Below are positions 1 to 7,686 of a stretch of DNA of 14,283 nt, piece by piece. This DNA is from Pavlovales sp. CCMP2436 (lineage: Eukaryota > Haptophyta > Pavlovophyceae > Pavlovales). The notes under the pieces are model-generated. The model had not been told where the DNA came from. It saw nothing but the letters and a program-made list of their open reading frames with translations, and ran no database searches. The position numbers and the translations under genes were made by a program. Where the stretch lies: the NCBI GenBank assembly GCA_026770615.1, contig MU631880.1:21523-35805 (forward strand). The letters run 5' to 3'. Each line of letters starts with the position of its first letter. Within the stretch, counting starts at the first letter, position 1.

Positions 1-99
1 CCCCCCCCCGACCATCCCGGGGTGCGCTCGCCACTCCAGGGTGCCATCGGGCACTGGTTCGGCTAAGCTGACGCGCGCTTGAATTCCGCGCGCCAAAAC

Positions 100-320
100 C
101 ATCGCTGCCATTTCGCCCGAAAATGCAGCGTAAATGACGTTTCGCCCGAAATTTTTGCCCGAAATTTCACCCCGAAATAAAGAACTAATAATTTAAATTT
201 TGGGGTGAAATTCGCCCGAAATTTCGGGCAATTCGGGTTCACCCCAAAATCGATTTGGCGCTTCGGGTTTCACCTTGAATTTCGGGTACTATTTTTTCGG
301 GGTGAAATTTAGGCCCGTTC
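100..320. repeat. cluster of GCCCGAAATTT / GGGGTGAAATTT words with inverted arms
   Basis: The word TTCGCCCGAAA or close variants recurs near 113, 141, 157 and 211, interleaved with AATTTCACCCC and its complement GGGGTGAAATT near 166, 201 and 298. The arm at about 150-174 is the imperfect reverse complement of both 197-220 and 293-316, so several alternative hairpins can form. There is no reading frame of note. It could be the remains of a foldback element or a local amplification of a short palindromic word. The first 60 bases, including a run of nine C, show nothing recognisable. Confidence 0.6.
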
Positions 321-413
321 CCCGGACGGAAAGTGACCTTGTATTAAATAATAAAATTCATGCGTACCCATGCGGCGCGACTAGGCGTTAGCTCACGAGC
401 GCAGTCCTGCCGA

Positions 414-560
414 TGCTGTGTTATATTATGATGCCCCTTCTACCGCCGGGTGCGCAGCCTCTGCGTCCAGGATGCCTCGGTTGTCAGCGTCTGATCGTCA
501 CTCTGTTTTTAGCCTCAGCATCACCATGCGGTGATACTGGTGCGCCGGCAGAGCTCTGAG
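414..560 (+). repeat. dispersed repeat Y, copy 1
   Basis: This segment aligns in the same orientation with 11160-11313. Shared anchors include TTATGATGCC, CTTCTACCGCC, GTCAGCGTCTGA and CGTCACTC, with small indels between them; I estimate about 70 percent identity by eye. No open frame is conserved between the two copies, so it looks like a non-coding dispersed repeat or a remnant of one. The stretch 561-730 holds nothing I recognise. Confidence 0.6.
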
Positions 561-730
561 CAGCCGATTTCGTTCGAGTTTGGTTGAAGATGGGTTCCAC
601 TGTGGTGGCTCGACGGGTAGCCACGTGCAGCGACGCAGCCCTCAGTGCGCCGCATGCCAGTGAAAGTCATTGGGACGATTGCGGTGCCGATGCTGTGAGC
701 TGCTTATATTAGGGTAGTAGGCCGTAAATA

Positions 731-896
731 CAGTCATAGACGGGCATTAAGAAAGCTGGGCATTAAGAATCTGAGTCTCAATTTTCGAGCCAGTTAGGCA
801 ATGTTTGTAAGTGATGTAACTATTTCTTGTATGTATTTCGCTAAGAAAATGAGCCTCACTCAGATTCTCTGCTTTCTTAATGCCCGTCTATGACTG
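731..896. mobile_element. MITE, Tc1/mariner-like, copy M1 (166 bp)
   Basis: The ends are perfect inverted repeats of 25-26 bp: CAGTCATAGACGGGCATTAA and 5-6 further bases at 731, with its exact complement ending at 896-897. It is preceded by TA and followed by TG, a likely decayed TA target duplication. It has no coding capacity. Subterminal CTGAG.CTCA and CTTAGC-like words link it to M2, M3 and M4, although its terminal sequence is a different subfamily. The right end abuts the R repeat that starts at 898. TA duplication and CAG termini are typical of Tc1/mariner-derived MITEs; the superfamily call is inference. Confidence 0.85.
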
Positions 897-897
897 T

Positions 898-1137
898 GTA
901 AGTTTCTAGTTAAACGTTCGTCCCCGAGAGGATCTCACTGGATTTAAGTGTTGAAAAACACTCAGATCCAGGGATCCACCCCGAGCACACGGATACCGTC
1001 CCCACCGCTGATCAGTTCAGCCACACGACGATCGACGACTGACGACTCTCGACTGGCGCGCTGACCTACCTCCACTGCTCTCTCTCGCGTCGTCTGAAAA
1101 TGCAGCACCGTCTGCGAGCGCGGCACACCTGCGCGAC
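898..1137 (-). repeat. R repeat, stand-alone copy R1 (LINE 3'-end family)
   Basis: It is the reverse complement of 5095-5338, the 3' end of the central retrotransposon, and is very similar (7 differences in a ~150-base stretch I compared base by base). It carries a stem-loop at 938-971 (arms 938-952 and 957-971, GAAA loop as written on the plus strand). Unlike the 5095-5338 copy it is not joined to retrotransposon coding sequence on the other side, so it is an independent unit. A ~60-codon open frame on the minus strand is shared with other copies, but differences between copies are mostly amino-acid changing, so it is not treated as a gene. Confidence 0.85.
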
Positions 1138-1207
1138 TCACAGGCTGCATAAATATTATTGTAAATAAGAACTACCTGGCTTATGCCTTATGAACATATA
1201 TATATAT

Positions 1208-1289
1208 ACTTCGGCGTAGCGTGTAGAAGCCTGCGTCGGAGCGCTAAGATCAGCTTGACTCGAACTTGAAACGTACCGCCAGCCCGAAC
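1208..1289 (+). repeat. inverted repeat J, left arm
   Basis: About 80 bases beginning ACTTCGGCGTAGCG and ending near AGCCCGAAC are the reverse complement, with few differences, of 3452-3533. The two arms face each other across 2.16 kb containing the broken protein fragment and the F-box/Kelch pseudogene. An AT-rich tract (TATATATATA) lies just outside the left arm. Confidence 0.85.
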
Positions 1290-1298
1290 CCTCCTTCA

Positions 1299-1640
1299 TT
1301 AATATAGCGGCTCAGCCCTTATGTACATATGTCCGGAGTGTGGCCGCCCATCATATCTTGTTTGTGCTGCGATTGGCCAAATGTTCCTGCGTAGGTTGTG
1401 GTTAAGGTCGTTTCTTATAGGGTCCCCTACGTTATTCACACTGCGTAGCCCCAGCTCCTTCTGGACTTCTTCAGGTAGGGAGCGGGCATGCACGATTGCC
1501 ATATTTCGTAGTGCTATGCCTTCTTTCCAGCTGACCGTCCACCCTGCACTTCTCAGCACGGCGTAGGGGAGGCAGTTTTCATCTCCTGGTACGCCTACGG
1601 GGCTAGTCTTACACTTGCGAATAGCGTTCGTAGGTCACCA
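1299..1640 (-). pseudogene. fragment of an unrecognised protein, frameshifted
   Basis: On the minus strand a frame open from about 1629 to the stop at 1299 reads naturally (~110 codons). It includes a GDENCLPYAVLRSAGW segment, an acidic/helical stretch and a C-terminal RPHSGHMYIR. A different frame upstream (about 1640-1700) gives EDEDELVLGPTL and appears to be the same protein before a frameshift. The Asp-x-Asn-Cys-Leu arrangement with a later His resembles the catalytic Asp/Cys region of OTU-type cysteine proteases, but the similarity is short and the family assignment is weak. There is no clear start codon. It sits inside the J inverted repeat, beside the Kelch pseudogene. Confidence 0.35.
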
Positions 1641-1831
1641 GCTGGGCTGCTTATCAACGTCGGTCCTAGTACTAGTTCGTCCTCGTCTTCTGCTGGTGAT
1701 TTCGGTGTTCTACAAGCCTACTTGGCACTTGACAGCATAGCCGGTCATCATTGCAGCGCACCCGCGCAGCCTTATTATCGAAAACGCGAAGCTCAGTACC
1801 GCAGCGCTTGGCAGCATTGGCGCGGATCGCA

Positions 1832-3331
1832 TCAAGGCCACACGCGCAGCAGGAAACTGTCATTGAAGTACCTGCCTGAGGCGTAACCACCGAAGATGAG
1901 AAAGCCGCCCTCGCACGGGATCGCCGCATGGCCGCTGCGCCCCCGCGGTTCGCCTTGGCCTTCGCCACCCACCGCGAGATCAATCAACCGCCGCCGCTGT
2001 AGGTCGAAGCAGTGCAGCGCCGAGTCAAACGAGTTGGCCACGCGCCAGTCGCGACCGCCAAATACCACCAGCCGGTTGCCGAAAGAAATGAGCGAGTGGC
2101 CATAACGCGGGGACGGCGCACTCCCTTTTGTGCTGACCACCTGCGTCCACGCGCGCGCGTCTAGGGCGTACTCCCACAGGTCGTTGAGCGAGCCCCCTGA
2201 CCCGTCACCGCCGAGTACATACATGCTTCCCGCCACGCGGCAGGCTGAGTGGTCGTAGCGCGGACTCGGGCTCGCGCCGGCGCACTCGTGCAGCGTCCAC
2301 CCGCGCGAACACATGTTGAACGAGAGCACGTCGTTCAAGTCGCGGTCAGATGTGATGCCGCCGAAGATGATCACCTCCGAGCTGCTGTTATGCGTGATCT
2401 CGGAGTGCCCGTACCGCTCGGCGGGCCGTCCGCTCGCGTCGGCGGTCTGTGCGGTGTGCGGGAGCAGCATCTTCCACGCGGCGGTGCGCGTGTCGAAGAG
2501 CCAGACGTCATTGAGGAAGCTCCCACCGCCGTACCCGCTGAACAGGAGCAGCCCCATGGGGCGTGGAGAGTCGCTCAGCGAGACGAGCGAGAGTGTGGCC
2601 GCGCCGCGGGCGGTCGGGTTGAGCTTTGGCGCGACCAACTCCCACGAGGCCGTGCCAGTGGCTGCCGAGTCACATCGGAGCATCCACAGGTCGCCCAGGT
2701 CACCGCCGTGCTCATCACTTCCGCCGAACACGTAAGGCGCAGTTGGCGCTCACCGCTGCAGCGCAGTGAGCGCGCTGACGGCTGGGCCGAGCCGGCCGCC
2801 GGCGGGCAGTGCAACCATGAAAGCGCGCTGAGCGTGTGCCACTGCTCGTACCGCTCGCACCAGCCCGCCCCCTTGTTCGACAGCGCCGGGAAACCTCGCC
2901 GCTCGACGACAGTGCCGTGTCGAGCGGCGGCTACCAGACGTAGGAATTGGCGCACAGCTCGGCGAGGCGCTTGCTGACCAGAGCGGCGAGGCCGACCGAC
3001 TCGGGATCGGGGAGGCAGCGGAGGATCGCGAGGATGTGGCCGTCGTAGAGCAGGTCGAACGGCCGAAAGCCCGCCTCCTCGCTGCGCATCCGATCCGTGT
3101 GGCTCACGTTCGCAAGCTCCGGCTCAGACGGGTGAGAGTGCGGGAAGTCAGCGCCTTGTCGAGCAGCGGGTGCCAAGCGTAGGAATCGGCTCACAGTTCG
3201 GCGAGGCGTTTGTTGACCAGCGCGGCGCCGCCGAGCGACTCGGGGTCGGAGAGGCAGCGGAGGATCGCGAATACGAGACTGTCATCGAGCAGGTCAAACG
3301 GCCGGAAGTCGGCCTGCTCGCCCGGCTCCAT
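1832..3331 (-). pseudogene. F-box/Kelch-repeat protein, disabled copy (K1)
   Basis: It is a relative of the gene at 9533-10834. The probable start is ATG at 3089, giving MRSEEAG and then an F-box (FDLLYDG...LVSKRLAEL). A TAG at 2933-2931 replaces a Gln codon, a 1-base deletion lies near 2890, and indels of about -3, -5 and +1 at 2725-2800 shift the frame again. From 2731 to the stop at 1832 an open frame of 299 codons carries the Kelch blades, each with a Phe/Leu-Gly-Gly and downstream aromatic: LLLFSGYGGG, VIIFGGI, MYVLGGD, LVVFGGRD and FLIFGGYASG, ending in LLRVWP. F-box/Kelch proteins usually act as substrate receptors of SCF ubiquitin ligases. A second, earlier F-box at 3331-3191 ends in TGA. 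With at least three inactivating changes it is very unlikely to give a full product, though the Kelch part alone stays open. Confidence 0.9.
2908..3331. repeat. 239-bp-offset tandem duplication of the F-box region
   Basis: The unit at about 2908-3089 recurs at about 3147-3331 with a constant offset of 239 bases (for example TAGGAAT at 2941 and 3180, GAGGCAGCGG at 3012 and 3251). Both units encode an F-box on the minus strand. Because 239 is not a multiple of three, the two F-boxes are out of frame with each other. The copies differ at many sites, so the duplication is not recent. Confidence 0.85.
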
Positions 3332-3366
3332 CCGGACGGATGGCGGATGGTGAAGACATTTTAAAG

Positions 3367-3419
3367 TACCTGCATGCATTTTCTGACCCTCATCGCAAGC
3401 AAAAGTCGCTGAGCAACTA
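3367..3419 (-). promoter_or_regulatory. conserved upstream flank of the F-box/Kelch genes (K1 copy)
   Basis: TACCTGCATGCATT..CTGA.CCTCATCGCA.GCA.AAGTCGCTGAGCAACTA lies just upstream of K1 and again at 10951-11003 upstream of K2. It may hold a promoter or may simply be part of the duplicated block; no standard promoter word is evident. Confidence 0.45.
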
Positions 3420-3451
3420 GTTACATTCTAAGCTGATCTTAGCGGTGGCGG

Positions 3452-3533
3452 TGTTTCGGGCTGGCGGTGTTTCAAGTTCAAGTCAAGCTGATCTTAGTGC
3501 TCCGACGCAGGCTCCTACGCGCTACGCCGAAGT
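3452..3533 (-). repeat. inverted repeat J, right arm
   Basis: Reverse complement of 1208-1289. Just outside it, AAGCTGATCTTAG at 3430-3442 repeats the same word found inside the arm at 3485-3497, so the arm was partly duplicated in tandem. Confidence 0.85.
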
Positions 3534-3559
3534 GGGGAACTGGATGTATGACGCGCACA

Positions 3560-3650
3560 TATGACGCTCGATGCCGAGTCCTGGCGTGCGCGGGTGGAGT
3601 TCTGCACTCATCAATTCTGCGGGCAGTTGCAAACTAAGATACCTTTGGCA
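3560..3650 (+). repeat. dispersed repeat X, left part only (X2)
   Basis: TATGACGCTCGATGCCGA and the sequence after it to about 3650 (CTCATCAATT, AGTTGC, ACCTTTGG) match 12220-12312 in the same orientation. The right part of X is missing here; an R-family copy follows instead. Confidence 0.7.
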
Positions 3651-3679
3651 TTATCGATGTAGGCGATGAGTGCAACTAT

Positions 3680-3890
3680 CTAGAAAAACGTCCGTCCCCT
3701 GACAAGTCTGCACCAGACGCAAGAGTTGAGCTAAACACTCGGATCAAGGGACCTTTGCAGAGCACACTGATACCGACCCCACCACTGAGGCTGATAAGGC
3801 ACACGACAATCGACGACTCTCAGACTGCCGCGCTGACCGGCCGCTGCTACATCTCGCTCGTCTCAAATGCAGCTCGCCTGCTGCGCACAT
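3680..3890 (-). repeat. R repeat, diverged copy R2
   Basis: It aligns with 898-1117 in the same orientation (ACGTCCGTCCCC, GAGCACAC, CACACGACAATCGACGACT, GCGCTGACC) but with many substitutions and indels, so it is the oldest copy in the window. The stem-loop and open frame seen in other copies are not preserved. The following stretch 3891-4070 contains a short palindrome (AACGCCCTAGGCGTT at about 3942) and nothing else I recognise. Confidence 0.7.
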
Positions 3891-4072
3891 GCCGCGTCTG
3901 TATATATTAGTTAGTTAGTATGACCCTTCAACACACCCGCAAACGCCCTAGGCGTTGAGGGAGGTGGTTACATGTTATCTGCAGTGGGAGGGGACGCTCA
4001 GCCCCCCTGCCTGGGCAGCAATCAGCCTTGATGAAGATGACTTCAGTGTGTGTGTGCTTGACTGGTAGCCTA

Positions 4073-4239
4073 CAGGGGATCGCGGGCAATAAGAACGGCG
4101 CTTTTTGAGGCTGAGGCTGAGTTTCTTAGCAAATTATAGACAAACAATGTTTAAATTTGCTTAAATTACATACAAACAATGTAACAAAAAGAGGCTCAGT
4201 TCCTTAGCACGACGGTTTCTTATTTCCCGTGATCCCCTA
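4073..4239. mobile_element. MITE, Tc1/mariner-like, copy M2 (167 bp)
   Basis: The left end is CAGGGGATCGCGGGCAATAA and the right end is its near complement (TTATTTCCCGTGATCCCCT), flanked by TA at 4071-4072 and 4240-4241. The interior is AT-rich with GAGGCTGAG and CTTAGCAAAT words mirrored on the other side. It is non-coding, so mobilisation would need a transposase supplied from elsewhere. It lies just upstream of the 5' truncation point of retrotransposon copy A. Confidence 0.88.
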
Positions 4240-4273
4240 TATATATAGCACATAGTTATCCGCAGCACGACAC

Positions 4274-4990
4274 ATGCCCCAGAGGCACATACCCATACAT
4301 CTAACGAACAGCATCGCCCAAATCGAGGCACCAGCGGCTATACCATTTCTGCGGTATGAGCCTATACCCCAAACGGACAGCATCGCTCAGAATGAGCCCA
4401 AATCCCCAACAGCCATACCACCTATACAGCAAGAGCCCATGCCCCCAACGGACGCCAGTGCACTGACCACCCCTGCCAAACGAAGATGCCTGATGTGCAA
4501 CCAACCTACAAATACAGGTGTAAATGTAAACCCGACCACACCTTCTATGCAGCCGAAGCCCAACCTCAGGCCCAGCCGAGGCCAGCAACGCTTACGCACA
4601 TCAAACGTGGAAAAACGCAACCAGCGACCGTCTCGGACCAAAACCTCATTTCTTTAAGGAGCAGCCAGTCCCACCGAACCCAAAACAGGACCAGCCAGTC
4701 CCGCCATAAACCACGAATCCGCAGCAGGCCCGTCACGCATGCACGCACTGATCCATGACAAGTCCTTCATATTCATGCACCACTCACGCACACTGCGCTC
4801 AGCAACCAAACGGGCCCTTGAAACCGGCCAGTCACCCACGCGCTGTCACACCACTCGGGCGACAAAAAACCTAGAACCAAACATGATCCAGCAAGCTCAA
4901 AGTCTTCAAAACGCAAACATGAGCAAGCAAGCCCGCCACACCCCGCAATCCAAGGTCTTGCGCCCGAGGCCCACCCCCGTCAAGGGGTAG
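4274..4990 (+). pseudogene. LINE-like retrotransposon copy A, C-terminal coding end
   Basis: A single frame of 239 codons runs from 4274 to the TAG at 4988-4990, broken once by TAA at 4655-4657. In order it encodes degenerate units of a proline-rich repeat (PIPPTDSIAQNE-like, about 4290-4470), TPAKRRCLMCNQP with a Cys-x2-Cys, a proline/glutamine-rich stretch, and a long basic tail ending LRPRPTPVKG. The same protein end recurs at 6935-7272, where 363 bases (4592-4954 here, exactly 121 codons) are missing in frame. The region is 5'-truncated: no reverse transcriptase domain is present, and the MITE M2 lies immediately upstream. The 4274 ATG is only a convenient start, since the element is truncated. 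Confidence 0.75.
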
Positions 4991-5338
4991 GATAGAATGG
5001 GCCAGCAAATAAGCCGCGTATATTTGTGGGGTTTGCCCCCAGGCAAAAAACTCAACATATGAGAGCCAGGCGCGAGGAAGTAATGTTTGGGATGCGCGAA
5101 GGTGGGCCGCACTCGCAGACGGTGCTGCATTTTCAGACGACGCGAGGGAGAGTAGTGGAGGTCGGTCAGTGCGCCAGTCGAGAGCCGTCAGTCGTCGATC
5201 GTCGTGTGGCTAAACTGATCAGCGGTGGGGACGGTATCTGTGTGCTCGGGGTGGATCCCTGGATCTGAGTGTTTTTTCCAACACTTAAATCCAGTGAGAT
5301 CCTTTCGGGGACGGACGTTTAACTAGAAACTTACACAC
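4991..5338 (+). mobile_element. 3' UTR and R3 tail of retrotransposon copy A
   Basis: After the stop codon, 4991-5094 matches 7273-7375 closely (GAATGGGCCAGCAAATAAGCC, CAAAAAACTCAACATATG, GGAAGTAATGTTTGGGATGCG, here compared in pieces). It runs into R3 at 5095-5338, the sense-oriented version of the R repeat. A stem-loop occupies 5259-5294 (15-bp arms, one mismatch and one wobble), 44 bases from the element end, which finishes TTACACAC. The sequence immediately after 5338 is RNase H-like coding DNA of the next copy, so the two copies are joined end to end. Confidence 0.75.
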
Positions 5339-5340
5339 AT

Positions 5341-6925
5341 ATATCCTCACCTGCACATTCTCAGGCGATCAAACGGTTGTCAACGCAGAATGCAATGCGG
5401 TCACACTGGCCTCACAAGCACTGACTCACGAGCAAGAGCTATTCATCGGATGGGACCATGACACAGGCGTAAAACGCCTAGACTGGCACAGACGTCACCT
5501 AGACCGCATTACCCTACCACACGGGTTAAGGGATCCCACGAGCTATGATGCAAACCCTCACTTCTACCGCCTAATCAGCCTCAAACAACGTGACGAGGCG
5601 CACGGACGCTACAGGAACGCGACTCACACTGCAGCTCATACCAAATCGGATGATGAACTAGCCAGAATTCTACATACCCCGGGAGCGGTACGTCACGATG
5701 ACGCCTCGAGAGCTCGGGAGCGGTACGTCACGATGACGCCTCGAGAGCTAGAATAGTGACAGCAGAGGCGCTAAAGAAAGTGACCCGGCTCTTCATCTCC
5801 ACACGAGGCGATAACTGGCGCAGCCAGGCTGATTTGCCTCCCCACCTCCAACCCCCGGCTGTCATAAAGCTCGTGCAGAACGCATTGAGCGACTGGGGCT
5901 CAAAGGCAGTAGCAGTACACAGAAAATCCGCCACAGTACAGCTCACAAAAAACACGCTTACGGCCCAGTGCTGGGCAATAGCGGCCACTGCGACAGGAGA
6001 CATCATCAAATCCGACCAACGAGCAGCACGCCATGCGCTAATAGACAGAGTTGCGAGGGATCGCCTAGAGAAGAGAGGCCCCGTCAAACATGCCCCCGGC
6101 ATAGGTAGAATGGCCAATGTAGAAGCCATGTGGTCAAAAGAAACCACGACGGCTCTGCGCCTCCCACGAGTTAGAGGCCAACAGCGACCCACGAAAAAGT
6201 ACACCAAACACATGGCCAGATTGATACTCGGATCATACCACCACAATACCAAGTGGGCAGCAGAATTTCCGGCGATGGCCACCATTACAATTACCATTGA
6301 CGGGAAAGTCCGTAACAATGGGCCTCACCTACCCTCTATGCAAAGCACTTAACTTACAAGACACAAAGTATCACCTATACCAAGAGTGCTCGGCAACGGA
6401 AAAGCACCGCCACGACCTCCACCGCTCTCTCTGCAAGGAACTGTCCCCGCGCCTGGGACCTGCCAAATCAAAATCAATGGCGACACACATGATATCTCGG
6501 CCGGACTACCTCACCGGAAGGGTAGGATTAAGTGTCAAAGAAGAGCTCAGAAAGAAGGACGTCGACACCGGTGACGCACCCAAGCCCGGCGACTTACACT
6601 ACACTCTCCTACACCAGAGCCTCAGAATGCACAAATCACGCAAAGCGAAAATTGAAGCATCAGCGGCGTCCACCAAGGACAATATATCTCTTTACGACGC
6701 GTATAAGTTTAAGGTAGCCATGTGGGCCGCCCAGACAGCTGAGCGGGCAGCAAGGAAACTGAATCAAAACACAACACCAGCGGCCATACCACCTATACAA
6801 TACGACCCCATACCCCCAACAGACAGCATCGCTCAAAACGAAGCACGAGCAGCCACACCACCTACACAATATGAGCCCATACCCCCAACGGACAGCATCG
6901 CTCAGAACAAGGAACCATCAGCCTA
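5341..6925 (+). pseudogene. LINE-like retrotransposon copy B: RNase H-like region, zinc finger and repeats
   Basis: Three adjacent frames form one broken protein. The first, 5341-5755, contains NAECNAVTLASQAL and AHTKSDDELAR, which resemble the Glu-containing helix and the terminal His/Asp helix of RNase HI domains. It is thrown out of frame by a 35-base tandem duplication at 5680-5749. The second frame (5750-6300) is basic and ends near KYTKHMARLILGSYHHNTKW, like the segment preceding the finger in LINE ORF2 proteins. A single indel near 6297 leads into the third frame, with YPLCKALNLQDTKYHLYQEC, a C-x2-C...H...C-type finger in which the first Cys appears replaced by Tyr. Proline-rich repeats follow, and a TAA stops the frame at 6923-6925. 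Reverse transcriptase is absent because of 5' truncation. The LINE call rests on domain order; exact clade unknown. Confidence 0.65.
5680..5749. repeat. 35-bp perfect tandem duplication inside the retrotransposon frame
   Basis: CGGGAGCGGTACGTCACGAT and the next 15 bases occur twice without a mismatch (5680-5714 and 5715-5749). As 35 is not a multiple of three, the duplication shifts the frame. The frame open before 5680 would continue into the frame after 5750 if only one unit were present, so the event inactivated a formerly continuous coding region. Confidence 0.93.
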
Positions 6926-7116
6926 ACCTCCTATGCAGTATGAGCCCATACCCCTAACGGACAGCATCGCCCAAAGAGGCACCAGCGGCTATACCATTTC
7001 TGCGGTATGAGCCTATACCCTCAACGGACAGCATCGCTCAGTATGAGCCCATATCCCCAACAGCCATTCCACCTATACAGCAAGAGCCCATGTCTCCAAC
7101 GGACGCCAGTGCACTG
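6774..7116 (+). repeat. proline-rich coding tandem repeat, about five units of ~66 bp
   Basis: Units begin near 6778, 6847, 6913, 6981 and 7046. Each encodes a version of AAIPPIQYEPIPPTDSIAQN. The first two are in frame with the upstream zinc finger; the third carries TAA, and a 2-base deletion after GCCCAAA near 6973 breaks the fourth relative to copy A (about 4310). A repeat array between the finger and the C-terminal Cys-x2-Cys segment is an unusual feature for a LINE ORF and may vary in number between copies. Confidence 0.8.
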
Positions 7117-7272
7117 ACCACCCCTGCCAAACGAAGATGCCTGATGTGCAACCAACCTACGAATACTGGTGTAAACCCGACCATACCCTCCATGCAGCCG
7201 AAGCCCAACCTCAGGCCCAGCCGAGGCCAGCAACGCGTCCTGCGCCCGAGGCCCACCCCCGTCAAGGGGTGA
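6935..7272 (+). pseudogene. retrotransposon copy B, C-terminal coding end
   Basis: It matches copy A from about 4280. Part of it is an open frame at 7090-7272 that encodes the KRRCLMCNQP segment and ends in the same LRPRPTPVKG tail. Compared with copy A it lacks 363 bases (121 codons) after SRGQQR, in frame. The upstream repeat units are out of frame, so it cannot be translated as part of the longer protein. Confidence 0.75.
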
Positions 7273-7508
7273 AATAGAATGGGCCAGCAAATAAGCCGTG
7301 TATATTTGTGGTTTTTGCACCCGGGCAAAAAACTCAACATATGCGAGCCAGGCTAGAGAGGAAGTAATGTTTGGGATGCGAGAAGGTGGGCCACACTCGC
7401 AGACGGTACTGCATTTTCAGACGACGCGAGGGAGAACAGTGGAGATCGGTCAGCGCGCTAGTCGAGAGTCGTCAGTCGTCGATAGTCGTGTGTCTGAAAC
7501 TTACACAC
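7273..7508 (+). mobile_element. 3' UTR and R4 tail of retrotransposon copy B
   Basis: It is equivalent to 4991-5338 but has an internal deletion in R: the sequence passes from CGTCGTGTG-like DNA at about 7490 directly to GAAACTTACACAC at 7496-7508. The segment containing the stem-loop is therefore lost in this copy. It ends with the same ACACAC-like terminus. Confidence 0.78.
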
Positions 7509-7540
7509 TCACGAAGATTGGAATCTAAGAAAAAAAGTTA

Positions 7541-7665
7541 TACAAGTGAGTTTATTTGAATTTCAGAGATGCCTGGCGACATTTTTTCAATATTTTTACG
7601 ATGTGTTTTATTATTGATTATATTCAAGATGACATATATCACATGCAAGGCATTTCTAATTTCGA
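7541..7665 (-). repeat. dispersed repeat X, right part only, inverted (X3)
   Basis: GTGAGTTTATTTGAATTTCAG and following bases (in pieces: CAGAGATG, CTGGCGACATT, TGATTATAT, ATCACATGCAA) are the reverse complement of about 12345-12475. It lies between two oppositely oriented R copies (R4 and R5). The short open frame at 7556-7744 crosses repeat boundaries and is not considered a gene. Confidence 0.75.
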
Positions 7666-7686
7666 GTTCTCGGAGTGTGTGACAGT

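Noticed and set aside
938..1020. Self-cleaving hammerhead ribozyme around the R stem-loop
   Set aside because: No CTGATGA core with a properly placed GAAA and cleavage triplet was found; the GAAA is only the hairpin loop.
962..1150. Open frame conserved in four R copies (minus at 962-1150, plus at 5026-5268 and 7298-7528, and within 7750-7890)
   Set aside because: Comparing R1 with R3, six of seven differences change the amino acid, and several are CpG-type transitions. This is decay, not purifying selection, so the frame is incidental.
2249..2977. 242-codon plus-strand open frame
   Set aside because: It lies opposite the Kelch pseudogene and is rich in Arg/Ala/Val from antisense GC-rich codons; no domain.
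5208..5262. Possible Pol III A box (TGGCTAAACTG) and B box in R, which would make it a tRNA-derived SINE
   Set aside because: The A-box match is fair but the B-box candidate (GGTGGATCCC) departs from the GGTTCGANTCC pattern, and the boxes lie in the middle of the unit rather than near a 5' end.
5728..6318. 196-codon minus-strand open frame with hydrophobic stretches
   Set aside because: Antisense to the retrotransposon coding region, which explains the sequence better through its finger and its neighbours.
4274..7508. LTR retrotransposon with 4274-5338 and 6935-7508 as LTRs
   Set aside because: The repeated segments contain the C-terminal coding sequence, no primer binding site or TG..CA ends were seen, and the domain order is LINE-like.
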